Origin: Candidatus Lucifugimonas marina
GTDB taxonomy: Bacteria > Chloroflexota > Dehalococcoidia > Lucifugimonadales > Lucifugimonadaceae
Length of the DNA stretch: 64,000 nt
Direction: 5' to 3'
Assembly: GCA_029593915.1 (NCBI GenBank)
Contig: CP046147.1
Span: 2,465,001-2,529,000, forward strand
In this document: piece by piece, positions 52,388 to 61,714 of the stretch
How positions within the stretch are numbered: position 1 is the first letter of the stretch
Layout of the letters: each line of letters begins with the position of its first letter
Position numbers and translations under genes: made by a program
The notes under the pieces: generated by a model
Told to the model about the DNA's origin: nothing
Database searches by the model: none
The model's input: only the letters and a program-made list of their open reading frames with translations

Positions 52388-54016
52388 TTAGTAACCGACA
52401 GCTGCACCGTCTTTACGAGGCTCAGAGCCAGCGGTTAGTACACCGGTTTCAGGATCACGAGAAATCACCTGACCACCACCGAAGTTTGCTCGGTCGTAAC
52501 CTGATACAACGTTCACAGTGTGCCCACGCTTCTCGAGTTCCTTCACAACGTCAGGCGATAGGTCTTCTTCGACCATCACATCCTGATTGCCTTCCACCTC
52601 GACCTTGAACCGAGGAGCATCGAGCGCTTCCTGCGAGTCCATGCCGAAGTCGATCATGTTGGACGCAACCTGAAGGTGTCCCTGTGGCTGCATGAATCCA
52701 CCCATGACACCGAAGCTCAACCACATCTCGTCGTCCTTCGTCGCCATCGCTGGGATGATCGTCTGGAACGGACGCTTGTTACCTTCGAGATAGTTCGGGT
52801 GATTAGGATCGAACGAGAACAATGAACCACGGTTCTGGAGAGCCATTCCGGTGCCAGGAACTACAAGCCCTGTACCGAATCCGTTGAACAAGCTGTTGAT
52901 GAACGAAACCGCAGTTCCCTCACCGTCCACAGCAGTCAGATAAACAGTGTCGGCGCTGCCCATTGGGTCACCGTAAGAAACGTTCGGATCAGCCTGAACT
53001 CCAGAAATTCCAGCTCGGCGCCGGTTTGCGTAGTCCTTGCTTAGCAAGGGGTCGATTGGAACTTCGGCGACACGTGGATCGGCGACGTATTGGAACGCAT
53101 CGGCGTAACCGTGGCGCATTGATTCGATGAGGTAGTGATATCGATCCGCAGACTGAGCGCCCATCGACCCAATGTCGAACCCTTCAGCTAGGTTTAATGC
53201 GATCAAGGCTGCGATGCCCTGTCCGTTTGGCGGGCACTCCCAAATATCTACACCACGGTAGTTGGTGCTGATTGCTTCATCCCAATCGGAGTGATGGTTT
53301 GCGAGATCAGCTTCAGTAAGCCAACCACCCTCTTTTTGAATAAAGTCGGCAGTCTTCTTTGCGATTTCGCCCTTGTAGAACGCTTCGCTTCCACCTTCGG
53401 CAATCATCTGAAGTGTTCGACCGAGTTCGGGCAGCTTTACGATTTCGCCGTACTTAGGCCCACCATTTGCGGCGGCTCCGGGAAGAAGCTCCCTTCCAGA
53501 CGGACGGTGATTTAGCTTGGTGATTGTGTCTTCGGAACTCCAAAAATGAGCGATTACCTCGGAAACTGGGAATCCGTTCAGTGCGTAGTCGATAGCAGGC
53601 TTAAGAACTTCACGAAGAGTCATGCGACCGTACTGGTTTAGCGCGGTCTCCCACCCGTGGACAGTACCGGGAACGCTCACAGCAAAGTGGCTGCCTTCAC
53701 CGTTATTTTGAATCGACTCATATCCGGCTTTTCGAACATCAGCAACGTTGGCTGCTGCCGCCTGTCGACCCGATCCGTTTAGCGATACAACTTTGCGTTC
53801 GTTCTTGTCCCAAATGAGAGCGAACATGTCGCCACCGATTCCGGTCGACATTGGTTCGACGACGTTCAGAACAGCTGCCGTTGCGACGGCTGCGTCGATA
53901 GCGTTTCCACCGTCTCGGAGCATCTGTAATCCGGCTTGTGCCGCAAGCGGTTGGCTGGTTGCCACAGAGCCGTTTCGGGCGACAACTGCGGATCTTCGGG
54001 ACTTAAAGTAACTCAT
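52388..54016 (-). CDS. Gamma-glutamyltranspeptidase-family protein, cytoplasmic type
   Basis: 542 residues, no signal peptide. GGNAIDAAVATAAVLNVVEPMSTGIGGDMF at the N-terminus and the autoprocessing site with Thr357 (GSADTVYLTAVDGEGTAVSF) identify an Ntn-hydrolase of the GGT/YwrD group. Cleaves gamma-glutamyl bonds or acylated amino acids. Lies downstream of a peptide ABC transporter on the same strand, so it may process imported peptides. Confidence 0.9.
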   Translation of the reverse strand: MSYFKSRRSAVVARNGSVATSQPLAAQAGLQMLRDGGNAIDAAVATAAVLNVVEPMSTGIGGDMFALIWDKNERKVVSLNGSGRQAAAANVADVRKAGYESIQNNGEGSHFAVSVPGTVHGWETALNQYGRMTLREVLKPAIDYALNGFPVSEVIAHFWSSEDTITKLNHRPSGRELLPGAAANGGPKYGEIVKLPELGRTLQMIAEGGSEAFYKGEIAKKTADFIQKEGGWLTEADLANHHSDWDEAISTNYRGVDIWECPPNGQGIAALIALNLAEGFDIGSMGAQSADRYHYLIESMRHGYADAFQYVADPRVAEVPIDPLLSKDYANRRRAGISGVQADPNVSYGDPMGSADTVYLTAVDGEGTAVSFINSLFNGFGTGLVVPGTGMALQNRGSLFSFDPNHPNYLEGNKRPFQTIIPAMATKDDEMWLSFGVMGGFMQPQGHLQVASNMIDFGMDSQEALDAPRFKVEVEGNQDVMVEEDLSPDVVKELEKRGHTVNVVSGYDRANFGGGQVISRDPETGVLTAGSEPRKDGAAVGY

Positions 54017-54385
54017 CTAGGGATGCTCCAAAACACATAACACTTCGCACGGATTCGGCGAGTCGAGCCATAGTAGCACCGTTCATCGTTGCTGTTCGCC
54101 AATTGCGCCAAAGCATTTGGTCGGGAGAATTTTCGAGTATTCGGCTAAAGGTCTCCCAAGCGAAGCGACCGTGTAAAGCTACACGGAACTGTTTACACGG
54201 AAGCGTAACCGGCTGTTTTGAGTGCGACACATTACCGTGTAGCTACACGGTGAGCGTTTTACACGGTTTCTGCGCTGTGACGCCTGACGACGCGACAGGA
54301 GCAGATTCCGACATCGGTGGTGAGATGATCACCGACGTGCCAGAGCGATCGTACAACGCTTAGAAGAGGTGCCCACTGGCACCAC
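54017..54385. promoter_or_regulatory. Intergenic region with CCGTGTA/TACACGG palindromes
   Basis: 369 bp with no gene. CCGTGTAAAGCTACACGG (54169-54186), TTTACACGG (54192-54200), the perfect palindrome ACCGTGTAGCTACACGGT (54234-54251) and TTTACACGG (54258-54266) form two similar blocks about 65 bp apart. Reads as a multi-operator site upstream of the GGT-family gene. Confidence 0.65.
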
Positions 54386-55369
54386 TCAGCGTGCTCGTGG
54401 GTTTAGGACATCGTTTAGCGCATCACCGACGATATTCCAGCTGAAGATTAGCAGCCAGACGACGATGATCGGAGCGAGCAGTTGCTCAGGGTGATCTCTC
54501 AGCACAGAAACACTGGCACCACCACGGGCAGTCACCTCACCGATCATCACACCAAGACTAGGTCGGGGCGGCTGAACACCAAGTCCAAAGAAGCTGAGAA
54601 CAACCTCCGAAAGAGCAATTGCGCCAATACCGAAACTGACTGAAACAATGATCGGACTGACGACATTTGGCAGAATGTGCCTGAACAAAATTCGTGGAGT
54701 CGACGTGCCCATCGCTCGGGCAGCTTGAACGTACTCGGCATCTCGCAGGACCAATACCTGCCCACGCACTAATCGCATCATTCCGAACCAGCTGAGTGGA
54801 AGCAGTGCTATGCCAATCACCACGTAGTCGACTATTCCTGAGCTGACCAATCCAGATATGCCTGTCGAATCTTCGACATCTCGCGCAAATTCTGTGATTC
54901 GAGGCCTAAGCGTCGCTGCCAACAATATGATCAACAAGATATCGGGGAACGCTGAAATCACCTCACCAACTCGCATGATGACTGCATCGATCCAACCACG
55001 GAAGTAGCCAGCCACCAATCCAATGCTCACGCCGAGGAACAGGCTGCCAGTGACGAAGGATGTGATCGTGATGATCACTGTGGTCTGAATGCCCCAAACT
55101 ACTCGTGTGTACAAATCTCTGCCAGCACGGTCGGTGCCGAACCAGTGATCGGTACTCGGCCCTTGCTGAGTTTCACGCAGGTTCGTTTCTTGATAATCGT
55201 GCGTTTGGATCACTGGGGCGAAGATACCGAGTAGATAGATAAATGAAATCAGTATCAGGCTGACGAATGCTAAGCGGCGTCTGCGGAAGTTCGCCCATAT
55301 ATTTCGCCAATGGCCGCGTGACTTGGGTAGATCTTGAACTATTGAACTTGTTGGCGTAGTAGATGTCAT
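54386..55369 (-). CDS. Peptide ABC transporter permease (DppC/OppC type)
   Basis: 327 residues; six membrane helices with the BPD permease loop RAMGTSTPRILFRHILPNVVSPIIV (EAA-like). N-terminal HWRNIWANFRRRRLAFVSL is typical of OppC. Starts 4 bp after the DppB-type gene. Partner of the binding protein at 56514-58247. Confidence 0.93.
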   Translation of the reverse strand: MTSTTPTSSIVQDLPKSRGHWRNIWANFRRRRLAFVSLILISFIYLLGIFAPVIQTHDYQETNLRETQQGPSTDHWFGTDRAGRDLYTRVVWGIQTTVIITITSFVTGSLFLGVSIGLVAGYFRGWIDAVIMRVGEVISAFPDILLIILLAATLRPRITEFARDVEDSTGISGLVSSGIVDYVVIGIALLPLSWFGMMRLVRGQVLVLRDAEYVQAARAMGTSTPRILFRHILPNVVSPIIVSVSFGIGAIALSEVVLSFFGLGVQPPRPSLGVMIGEVTARGGASVSVLRDHPEQLLAPIIVVWLLIFSWNIVGDALNDVLNPRAR

Positions 55370-55373
55370 ATGC

Positions 55374-56303
55374 CTACTGCAGCCTTATCCGTGGATCGAC
55401 AATCGTGTATGCAACATCGATCACCAAATTGGCCAGCACTAACATTCCTGCACCTAGCAGCACGAATGCTGTCAGAACGGGGAAGTCACGCTGGAATATG
55501 GCATCGAGCGAAAGTCGTCCAGCACCTGGAATTCCATAAATCAGTTCGACGATGAGCGAACCACCAAACATCCCTGCCAGCGTGAACCCCATGATCGTCA
55601 GGATCGGCAGCAAGGCGTTTCGAGCAACGTGCCGATAGTTGACCACGAAGTTCGACATACCTTTCGCATGTGCAGTTCGCACGTACTCCTGCCCAATAAC
55701 TTCTAAAGTGCTGGCCCGCATGTGGCGAACAAACACTGCAGCCCCTGGGATTCCGATTGTCAAAGCGGGAAGGATTATTTGTAGGGAGAAGAATCCTCCC
55801 CAGCCCGAAGCTGGAACCCAGTGCAGTTTTACTGCGAAGAACAAAATCAAAAATGGCGCAGTGAAAAATACTGGCATAGCGTAGAGAATCAGCATCGAGA
55901 TGACGATCGCGGGATCACGGCCAGTGCCCTGTTTCTTGGCAGCATAAAATCCGAGTGGTAGCCCGATGCAGATCGCCACGATCAGGGCAGCGATGTTCAG
56001 TTGCATCGACACCCAAAGGCGTGGTGCGATTATTTCGAGAACCGGCCGTCCCTGATAGTGATAGCTATCACCGAAATCGCCTTTAAGTACATCGCCGACA
56101 TATCTGAAATATCTAACAGGGATTGGATCGTCCAAACCAAGGCGTTCCCGTTCACGCTCGATACGCTCTGGCGTCGCTCTATTGCCGAGTCGAAGCTCCG
56201 CCGGATCACCGGGGGCGAACGTCCCCATGAAGAACACAAAGAAAGCGGCTAACGCCAGCAGCACGGGCGTCCACAGCAGACGACGGACAATGTATGCCAG
56301 CAT
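55374..56303 (-). CDS. Peptide ABC transporter permease (DppB/OppB type)
   Basis: 309 residues. MLAYIVRRLLWTPVLLALAAFFVFF start, LGLDDPIPVRYFRYVGDVLKGDFGDSY and the EAA-like RTAHAKGMSNFVVNYRHVARNALLPILT loop. Forms the channel with the DppC-type subunit. A structured spacer separates it from the binding-protein gene. Confidence 0.94.
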   Translation of the reverse strand: MLAYIVRRLLWTPVLLALAAFFVFFMGTFAPGDPAELRLGNRATPERIERERERLGLDDPIPVRYFRYVGDVLKGDFGDSYHYQGRPVLEIIAPRLWVSMQLNIAALIVAICIGLPLGFYAAKKQGTGRDPAIVISMLILYAMPVFFTAPFLILFFAVKLHWVPASGWGGFFSLQIILPALTIGIPGAAVFVRHMRASTLEVIGQEYVRTAHAKGMSNFVVNYRHVARNALLPILTIMGFTLAGMFGGSLIVELIYGIPGAGRLSLDAIFQRDFPVLTAFVLLGAGMLVLANLVIDVAYTIVDPRIRLQ

Positions 56304-56406
56304 GTGCGGTTACATTCCTCTCTGCGTGTTCGCTGTTGGTTGAATACGGGGTTTGGATTCGCTGCTTATCGAACCAACGCCTAGTCGATCTGACAGCAGA
56401 TAAATA

Positions 56407-56489
56407 ATTGCCCCGGCTCCCAGATCATTGCAATCTGCAATTCGTCTGGGTGACGACATATTACATACGTCGTATTTTGCCGGGGCAAT
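56407..56489 (-). terminator. Branched hairpin between binding-protein and permease genes
   Basis: Outer stem ATTGCCCCGGC (56407-56417) with GCCGGGGCAAT (56479-56489) encloses two smaller hairpins (CCCAGA/TCTGGG and ACGAC/GTCGT), a three-way-junction shape. Probably a partial terminator or mRNA-stability element that lowers permease relative to binding-protein expression. Confidence 0.65.
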
Positions 56490-56513
56490 CTTGTTACTTA
56501 CTTAGTGCTAGCA

Positions 56514-58247
56514 CTACTTGTCGAGCCAAACATCCTTGAACTTGGCGATGGTCAACGACGAGAAGGCGTAATCCTGCACCCATGGCTTCACGAGCGCCTT
56601 TGAATCGACACCCCACCAGAGTGGTAACCATGCAGCTTCAGATACAACAATCTGCTCAGCGTCGTTGTAGTACTGAACACGCTTTGTGGCGTCCTGCTCT
56701 GTCTGAGCATTGACCACGTATTCATCTACCTGACTGTTGGCGTATCCACCGTAGTTGATAGCGCTTGTAGATCGGAACAGCACGTCGATGAATGTCTGCG
56801 GGTCTGGGTAGTCAGCCTGCCAAGACAAGCCGCTCCATGCCTGAAGACGTCCACGGTGAAGGTCTTGAATGTATGTTGCCCATTCAACTTGCTGAATCTC
56901 GATCTCGATACCGAGATTTTGTCGCCACATGTCGGCAACAACTTCAGTCGTAAGACCCGGCGAGCCACCGGTTCCCGGAACAGTAAGAACGATTCGAGGG
57001 CGGCTGCCAGCATCGGCATAAGACGACTGGTTCAGTAGGTCTTGAGCAAGTTCAGGGTCGAACTCAAGCCCCTGAATATCAGCGGAGAATCCGGGGAATC
57101 CAGGAGGAATAATTCCGTAGGCAGGCTTCACGAGATTCGAGAACACCTGATCGGCGATCAACTGCTTATCGACTGCATGGTTTAGCGCCTGTCGGAAGTT
57201 CGCATCGTCGAACGGAGCTTCGTTGATGTTGAATCCGACGTACGAGACAGCGAAGTTTGGCGGAACCTCAACAAGGTCTTTGTTGAGTTCTTCTGTCGGG
57301 TCCTGAACACGTTCGAGGTCGGCAAGACCAACGCCAGTGACGTCGATTTCATCGTTCTCGTACATTGCCATTGCAACACCACCGGCGAGGTTGAATACAA
57401 CTTCGTCGAGGTATGCGGGTCGATCCCAGAAGTTATCGTTTCGGGCAAGTCGAATTCGCTGACCGATTCGGTATTCCTTGAGTGTGAACGGACCTGTGCT
57501 TACAGGTTCGTCGACCCAGTTTCGTCCGAGCGATTCAACGTTGTTCTTGTTTAGAACGAACGCCGTTGGGTATGTGAGCTTGGCGATGAAATACGCCTTT
57601 GGAGCATCGATAGTTAGTCGGAGGGTTCGCTCGTCTACAACTTCGATACCTTCTGCTGTAGTTGCATTTCCTTCGACAATGTCGTGAATACCGACGATGT
57701 CACCCAAGAACTCTTCGGCAACTGTCGAGGCAGTGTCGGGGTGAGCCGCTCGCTCAAACGACCATTTGAAGTCTTGAGCAGTTACAGGGTCGCCGTTTGA
57801 GAAAGTCAGTCCGTTTCGGAGTTTGAACTCGTAAACGGTTCCGCCTTCGAGTACCGACCATGACTCAGCTAGGTCAGGCTCGAACGGATTCGACGTGTCG
57901 GAGCCCAATCGCACCAGACCAGAGAACACTTCGATGACGATTCCGTAAGAGGTTCCGTCGGTAACGAGGTGAGGGTCGAGTGTTGGAGGATCGCTCCACA
58001 GCGTGTTGAATATGCCACCCTGAGTAGGGCCTGATGCCCCAGCAGAAACATCGGACTTCGAATCGTCCTGCAAGTCTGGCGCAATCGCCGGCTGAGTGGC
58101 TCTTGCAGAAGGCGGAGTCGATGTTGGTGGCGCTGCTGCCTCGGTCGGCGAGCCAGAACCACCGCTGCAAGCGACTGCAGCTACGACGACAAGGCTGAGG
58201 GCCATGCCGATAATAATTCTTCGCATCAATCTAGATCCTGAATTCAA
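56514..58247 (-). CDS. Peptide ABC transporter substrate-binding lipoprotein (SBP family 5)
   Basis: 577 residues (start may be Met8). Signal and lipobox ALSLVVVAAVACSGG, a Thr/Pro/Ala linker, then a family-5 binding protein: GGIFNTLWSDPPTLDPHLVTDGTSYGIV and YEFKLRNGLTFSNGDPVTAQDFKWSFERAAHPD. Captures peptides or nickel/sugar-like ligands outside the membrane. Confidence 0.93.
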   Translation of the reverse strand: MNSGSRLMRRIIIGMALSLVVVAAVACSGGSGSPTEAAAPPTSTPPSARATQPAIAPDLQDDSKSDVSAGASGPTQGGIFNTLWSDPPTLDPHLVTDGTSYGIVIEVFSGLVRLGSDTSNPFEPDLAESWSVLEGGTVYEFKLRNGLTFSNGDPVTAQDFKWSFERAAHPDTASTVAEEFLGDIVGIHDIVEGNATTAEGIEVVDERTLRLTIDAPKAYFIAKLTYPTAFVLNKNNVESLGRNWVDEPVSTGPFTLKEYRIGQRIRLARNDNFWDRPAYLDEVVFNLAGGVAMAMYENDEIDVTGVGLADLERVQDPTEELNKDLVEVPPNFAVSYVGFNINEAPFDDANFRQALNHAVDKQLIADQVFSNLVKPAYGIIPPGFPGFSADIQGLEFDPELAQDLLNQSSYADAGSRPRIVLTVPGTGGSPGLTTEVVADMWRQNLGIEIEIQQVEWATYIQDLHRGRLQAWSGLSWQADYPDPQTFIDVLFRSTSAINYGGYANSQVDEYVVNAQTEQDATKRVQYYNDAEQIVVSEAAWLPLWWGVDSKALVKPWVQDYAFSSLTIAKFKDVWLDK

Positions 58248-58400
58248 CTTGTTTTCTCTATCTAACGAACTGCCTCAACAGATTCAGCTGTTCGGGGTTG
58301 TTATGTGCTTATTACGGTTTCGCTGCATGTTTGGTTCTGGCTTGGTGCCTCGACCATTCAGATGCAGCAAGTGCTAGTTAGGTTTTCGTTCGTCATATAT

Positions 58401-59520
58401 TCATTCGCTCGATCCCACTGATGCTGATTCCATCTGCGAGCTGAGGTACGACTTCAACAGATCGTCGAGATCGCCATCGAGAACTCCCTGCGCATCGGGA
58501 GTTTGAAAATCAGTGCGGTGGTCTTTGACCATTTGGTAGGGATGCTGAACGTAACTGCGGACTTGTCTGCCAAATTCCGCTGATATGTGTTCGCCTTTGA
58601 GAGCGGCTCTTTCTTCCGCTTTCTTCTGCATATCTAGATCGACAAGTCGTGAGTGAAGGATTTTCATCGCAACTTCTCGGTTTTGCGCCTGCGACCGTTC
58701 ATTTTGAACCGCCACAACGAGGTTCGTTGGAAGGTGAGTCAGACGAATAGCCGTTGAGTTCTTCTGAACGTTCTGACCACCGTTTCCACTTGCACGGAAC
58801 ACATCGACTCGTAAGTCGTCGGGATTGATTTTCACTTCCTCTCTGTCGTCGGCTTCAGGGAGCACTTCGACGAGAGCAAAGCTGGTGTGTCGACGATGGT
58901 CGGCATCGAACGGCGATAGTCGGACGAGTCGGTGCACGCCACGTTCTGACCGAAGGTATCCATAGGCATATTTTCCGTCGATCTTTATGGTTGCACTCTT
59001 CACCCCGGCTTCATCACCGGGTGTGAGATCGAGTACATCAGCTGCGAATCCACGGCGTTCAGCCCAACGGGTGTACATGCGAACGAGGATTTCTGCCCAG
59101 TCTTGAGCGTCAACTCCACCGGCTCCCTGTTTCACGTACAGAATCGCGGGACGAGCATCGTACTCACCGCTCAGTTGCAGTTCGAATTCGAGCGATTCAA
59201 CCGATTTGGAAAATTTCTTGAGGTCGGTGGCGAGCTGTGCACCGAGAGCGTCATCGCCTTCTTCCACAGCCAGAGCAAATAGTTCTACGGTGCTGGCGAC
59301 TTCACTGGAAAGATTTGTCCAAGTTTCAAGTTCGCCGCGAACAGCAGCAAGCTTCTGCATCTTGGATTGAGCGTGATCTGGGTTGTCCCAGAATCCCGGT
59401 TCGGTAGCTTCTTTTTCTAACGAATCGACATTGCGCTGAAGTTCAGTGAGGTCAAAGTCGCCTCACGATCTGCTCAACGCGCGAGTTCAACTCTTCGGCA
59501 TCGCCTAAGAGAGTTCGCAT
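58401..59520 (-). CDS. prfB: Peptide chain release factor 2, with +1 programmed frameshift
   Basis: The ATG at 59518-59520 opens 22 codons (MRTLLGDAEELNSRVEQIVRRL) that end at TGA 59454-59452 in the context CTT-TGA-C; slipping +1 on CTT joins the main frame (DLTELQRNVDSLEKEATEPGFWDNP...), giving ~372 aa. GTGAGG just upstream acts as the internal Shine-Dalgarno-like stimulator. The SPF codon-recognition tripeptide (RLSPFDADHRRHTSF) and the GGQ loop (SGNGGQNVQK) are present. RF2 reads UGA/UAA, so the shift gives autoregulation by RF2 level. Confidence 0.95.
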
Positions 59521-59715
59521 GTTCGAGGTTGTTGATTCGTTGTTAGCCATATTTACGTCGGCGAAGTTGAACTGTTTCGTCAGTTCGAGCAGTGCAGCCC
59601 GTGTTCGCAGTCACGAATTGTATCAACTAGGCCGTTCGGTATACCCGCATTTTCAGCTAGCAGATCGACCCATAATGCAGACCATTCGGGGCATGCTGAT
59701 GTTATCTTTGGGTCA

Positions 59716-59792
59716 TCGGGGCGTGGCGCAGTCCGGTAGCGCACTGCACTGGGGGTGCAGAGGTCATAGGTTCAAATCCTGTCGCCCCGACC
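59716..59792 (+). tRNA. tRNA-Pro(GGG)
   Basis: Acceptor CGGGGCG/CGCCCCG, anticodon loop CTGGGGG, GGTTCAAATCC T-arm, A discriminator and encoded CCA. Confidence 0.95.
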
Positions 59793-59805
59793 ACATTTTG
59801 TTGAA

Positions 59806-59838
59806 TAAAAAGACTCACGGTTTTCGTGAGTCTTTTTT
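59806..59838. terminator. Terminator of tRNA-Pro / MFS gene
   Basis: AAAAAGACTCACG pairs with CGTGAGTCTTTTTT; symmetrical A and T tracts make it bidirectional between the tRNA and the convergent transporter gene. Confidence 0.88.
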
Positions 59839-59879
59839 GTTTGTTCCCACGGGCGCAGCATCGAGCTTGAGGGCATCAG

Positions 59880-61190
59880 CTAATGAACCGGTTTCCTGAT
59901 CGAGAGGAAGACCAGCGCTGCAGCGACCATAAGCCCTGTTCCTGCCCACAAGACGATCTCGTATGAACCAGTTTGGTCGTAAACCCAGCCAGCGGTGATC
60001 GGCATCGAGAACAACGCTGCGTTGTATATCGGCGACAGCAAACCGCGAATCGTCCCAAAGCGCTTGCGACCGAACAAGTCGCCCACCAGTGCCCAGTTCA
60101 GACCCGAGCCAATCTCTGTTCCGGTGAACAGAATCAACGCCACGAAAATCGGCCATGTGCCATCGACTATGTTCAGCAGTGCCAAAGAACTGGCGGCGGA
60201 GATGTAGCAACCAAACAACAATATGGGGCGGCCGACTTTATCGCTGAACCAGCCGAAGAACAATATGAGTGGTACTGACACCAACGCGAGCAGCCCTATG
60301 AGATTTGCGCCCATCTGCTGCGTTTCGCCCTTCCAGACGAGAATTGGCACGAAGTGGACGAATATCGTGCCGTGCACCGACATTCTCAGCACGGTTCCCG
60401 CCGCGAGTGTCCAAAACGCACGAGTGCGAACGGCGTCTTTGGCAGTCCAGTCGTCATCGCTATCAGGAATTTCGCCGTGATCTACGTCGAGTTCTTTAAG
60501 GTCGGCTTTAACAGGATCGCCGTCTGGACCAACACCCATGGACTCAGGAGAACGCCTGAAAACAACTGCTAATGGCGTGATGAACACCAGCATTCCGATC
60601 CCGACCCACAGCGCAGCCGTCTCCCAACCCCATCTCAGCACCGCGACCGAGAGCAGCGGAACCATAAACGCTCCACCGAGTCTGAATGCTGCACTGTTGA
60701 TCGACATCACCATGCCGCGCCGACGTGAGAACCATGTGTTCAAGGCAGTGGTCGAGGCTTGCATAAAACTCGTCGATGCACCGAGCGAGATTACGAATAT
60801 ATAAACGAGAAGGAACGAAAAGAACGTACTGGTTTGTGATAGCAGAATGTAGCCAATGCCTACCAGCGGTGTGCCGATCAACATGAGCCGCCGCACGCCG
60901 TATCTATCGATCAGCCAGCCCGTTACTGGACCAACTAAACCGTTCTCAACCCGTGATAACGAAAACGGAATCGCAGTCTGAGCCGCTGAAAGTCCAAGAC
61001 TTTGAGAGATCGGGATGAAAAACACCGTGAATCCCTGCCAATGAACCGACCCGCCGAACCCGTTCATCAACGCCGAAGCAGCGACTATGTTCCAACCAAA
61101 GAATCGTTTTTTCTTAGCTGGTTTACCTGTCGACTTGGCTATCTCGTCAGGATCGTCTAACTCATTGGGTTCAGTATCGGTTGTGCTCAC
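59880..61190 (-). CDS. Major facilitator superfamily transporter
   Basis: 436 residues, about twelve hydrophobic helices, with a basic/acidic cytoplasmic loop mid-way. GWNIVAASALMNGFGGSVHWQGFTVFFIPISQSLGLS and DRYGVRRLMLIGTP (the MFS loop 2-3 motif) resemble oxalate/formate- or monocarboxylate-type carriers. GTG start overlaps the upstream stop by four bases, so it belongs to the amidase operon. Confidence 0.88.
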   Translation of the reverse strand: MSTTDTEPNELDDPDEIAKSTGKPAKKKRFFGWNIVAASALMNGFGGSVHWQGFTVFFIPISQSLGLSAAQTAIPFSLSRVENGLVGPVTGWLIDRYGVRRLMLIGTPLVGIGYILLSQTSTFFSFLLVYIFVISLGASTSFMQASTTALNTWFSRRRGMVMSINSAAFRLGGAFMVPLLSVAVLRWGWETAALWVGIGMLVFITPLAVVFRRSPESMGVGPDGDPVKADLKELDVDHGEIPDSDDDWTAKDAVRTRAFWTLAAGTVLRMSVHGTIFVHFVPILVWKGETQQMGANLIGLLALVSVPLILFFGWFSDKVGRPILLFGCYISAASSLALLNIVDGTWPIFVALILFTGTEIGSGLNWALVGDLFGRKRFGTIRGLLSPIYNAALFSMPITAGWVYDQTGSYEIVLWAGTGLMVAAALVFLSIRKPVH

Positions 61191-61714
61191 GAATCGCGAT
61201 TCCTGGTCGATTTAGCGAGGCGGTCGTACATCACGATGTTGACTGTCATTCCAAGATTCAGAGACATCGTGGTTGGAATCTTCACGACGTATTTGCATTT
61301 GTCGAGAATTTCGGGAGCTACCGATCCATTTTCAGGACCAAATATGTAGCAAGCCCGTTCGGGATGAACGAATGTTGCAAGATCGAGAGCATCGTCGGTG
61401 AGTTCGACTGCGATTGGAGTGCAATCGTTCGGCATGGCGTCGAAGATGTCATCGACTTCAAGAATCGGCACGTGGCGATACGCTCGCCCGGGATCAGTCG
61501 ACAGCTTTCGAACGTTGATTCCGGGATCTTTATCTCCAAGAATCACCATTCTGGCGTTAAATCCCAGGGCCGCCCTCAAAGAATGACCAACGTTCACTCC
61601 GTCTTTTGGCCGGTCGAATGCGAGGCACGCGAAACCGCGCTGAGCCAAAGTCGACTTCCGCTTGATGCGTCGATCAAGGTTTCGTTTGGAACGTGGTGTG
61701 TATTCAGAGGTCAA
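61187..61714 (-). CDS. SPOUT-family RNA methyltransferase (TrmH/SpoU type)
   Basis: 175 residues. Knot motifs DGVNVGHSLRAALGFN, YIFGPENGSVAPEILDKC and IPTTMSLNLGMTVNIVMYDRL correspond to SpoU motifs 1-3. Probably a tRNA or rRNA 2'-O-methyltransferase. TTG start overlaps the amidase stop by four bases; translational coupling with an amidase and a transporter is odd for an RNA modifier. Confidence 0.85.
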   Translation of the reverse strand: MTSEYTPRSKRNLDRRIKRKSTLAQRGFACLAFDRPKDGVNVGHSLRAALGFNARMVILGDKDPGINVRKLSTDPGRAYRHVPILEVDDIFDAMPNDCTPIAVELTDDALDLATFVHPERACYIFGPENGSVAPEILDKCKYVVKIPTTMSLNLGMTVNIVMYDRLAKSTRNRDS

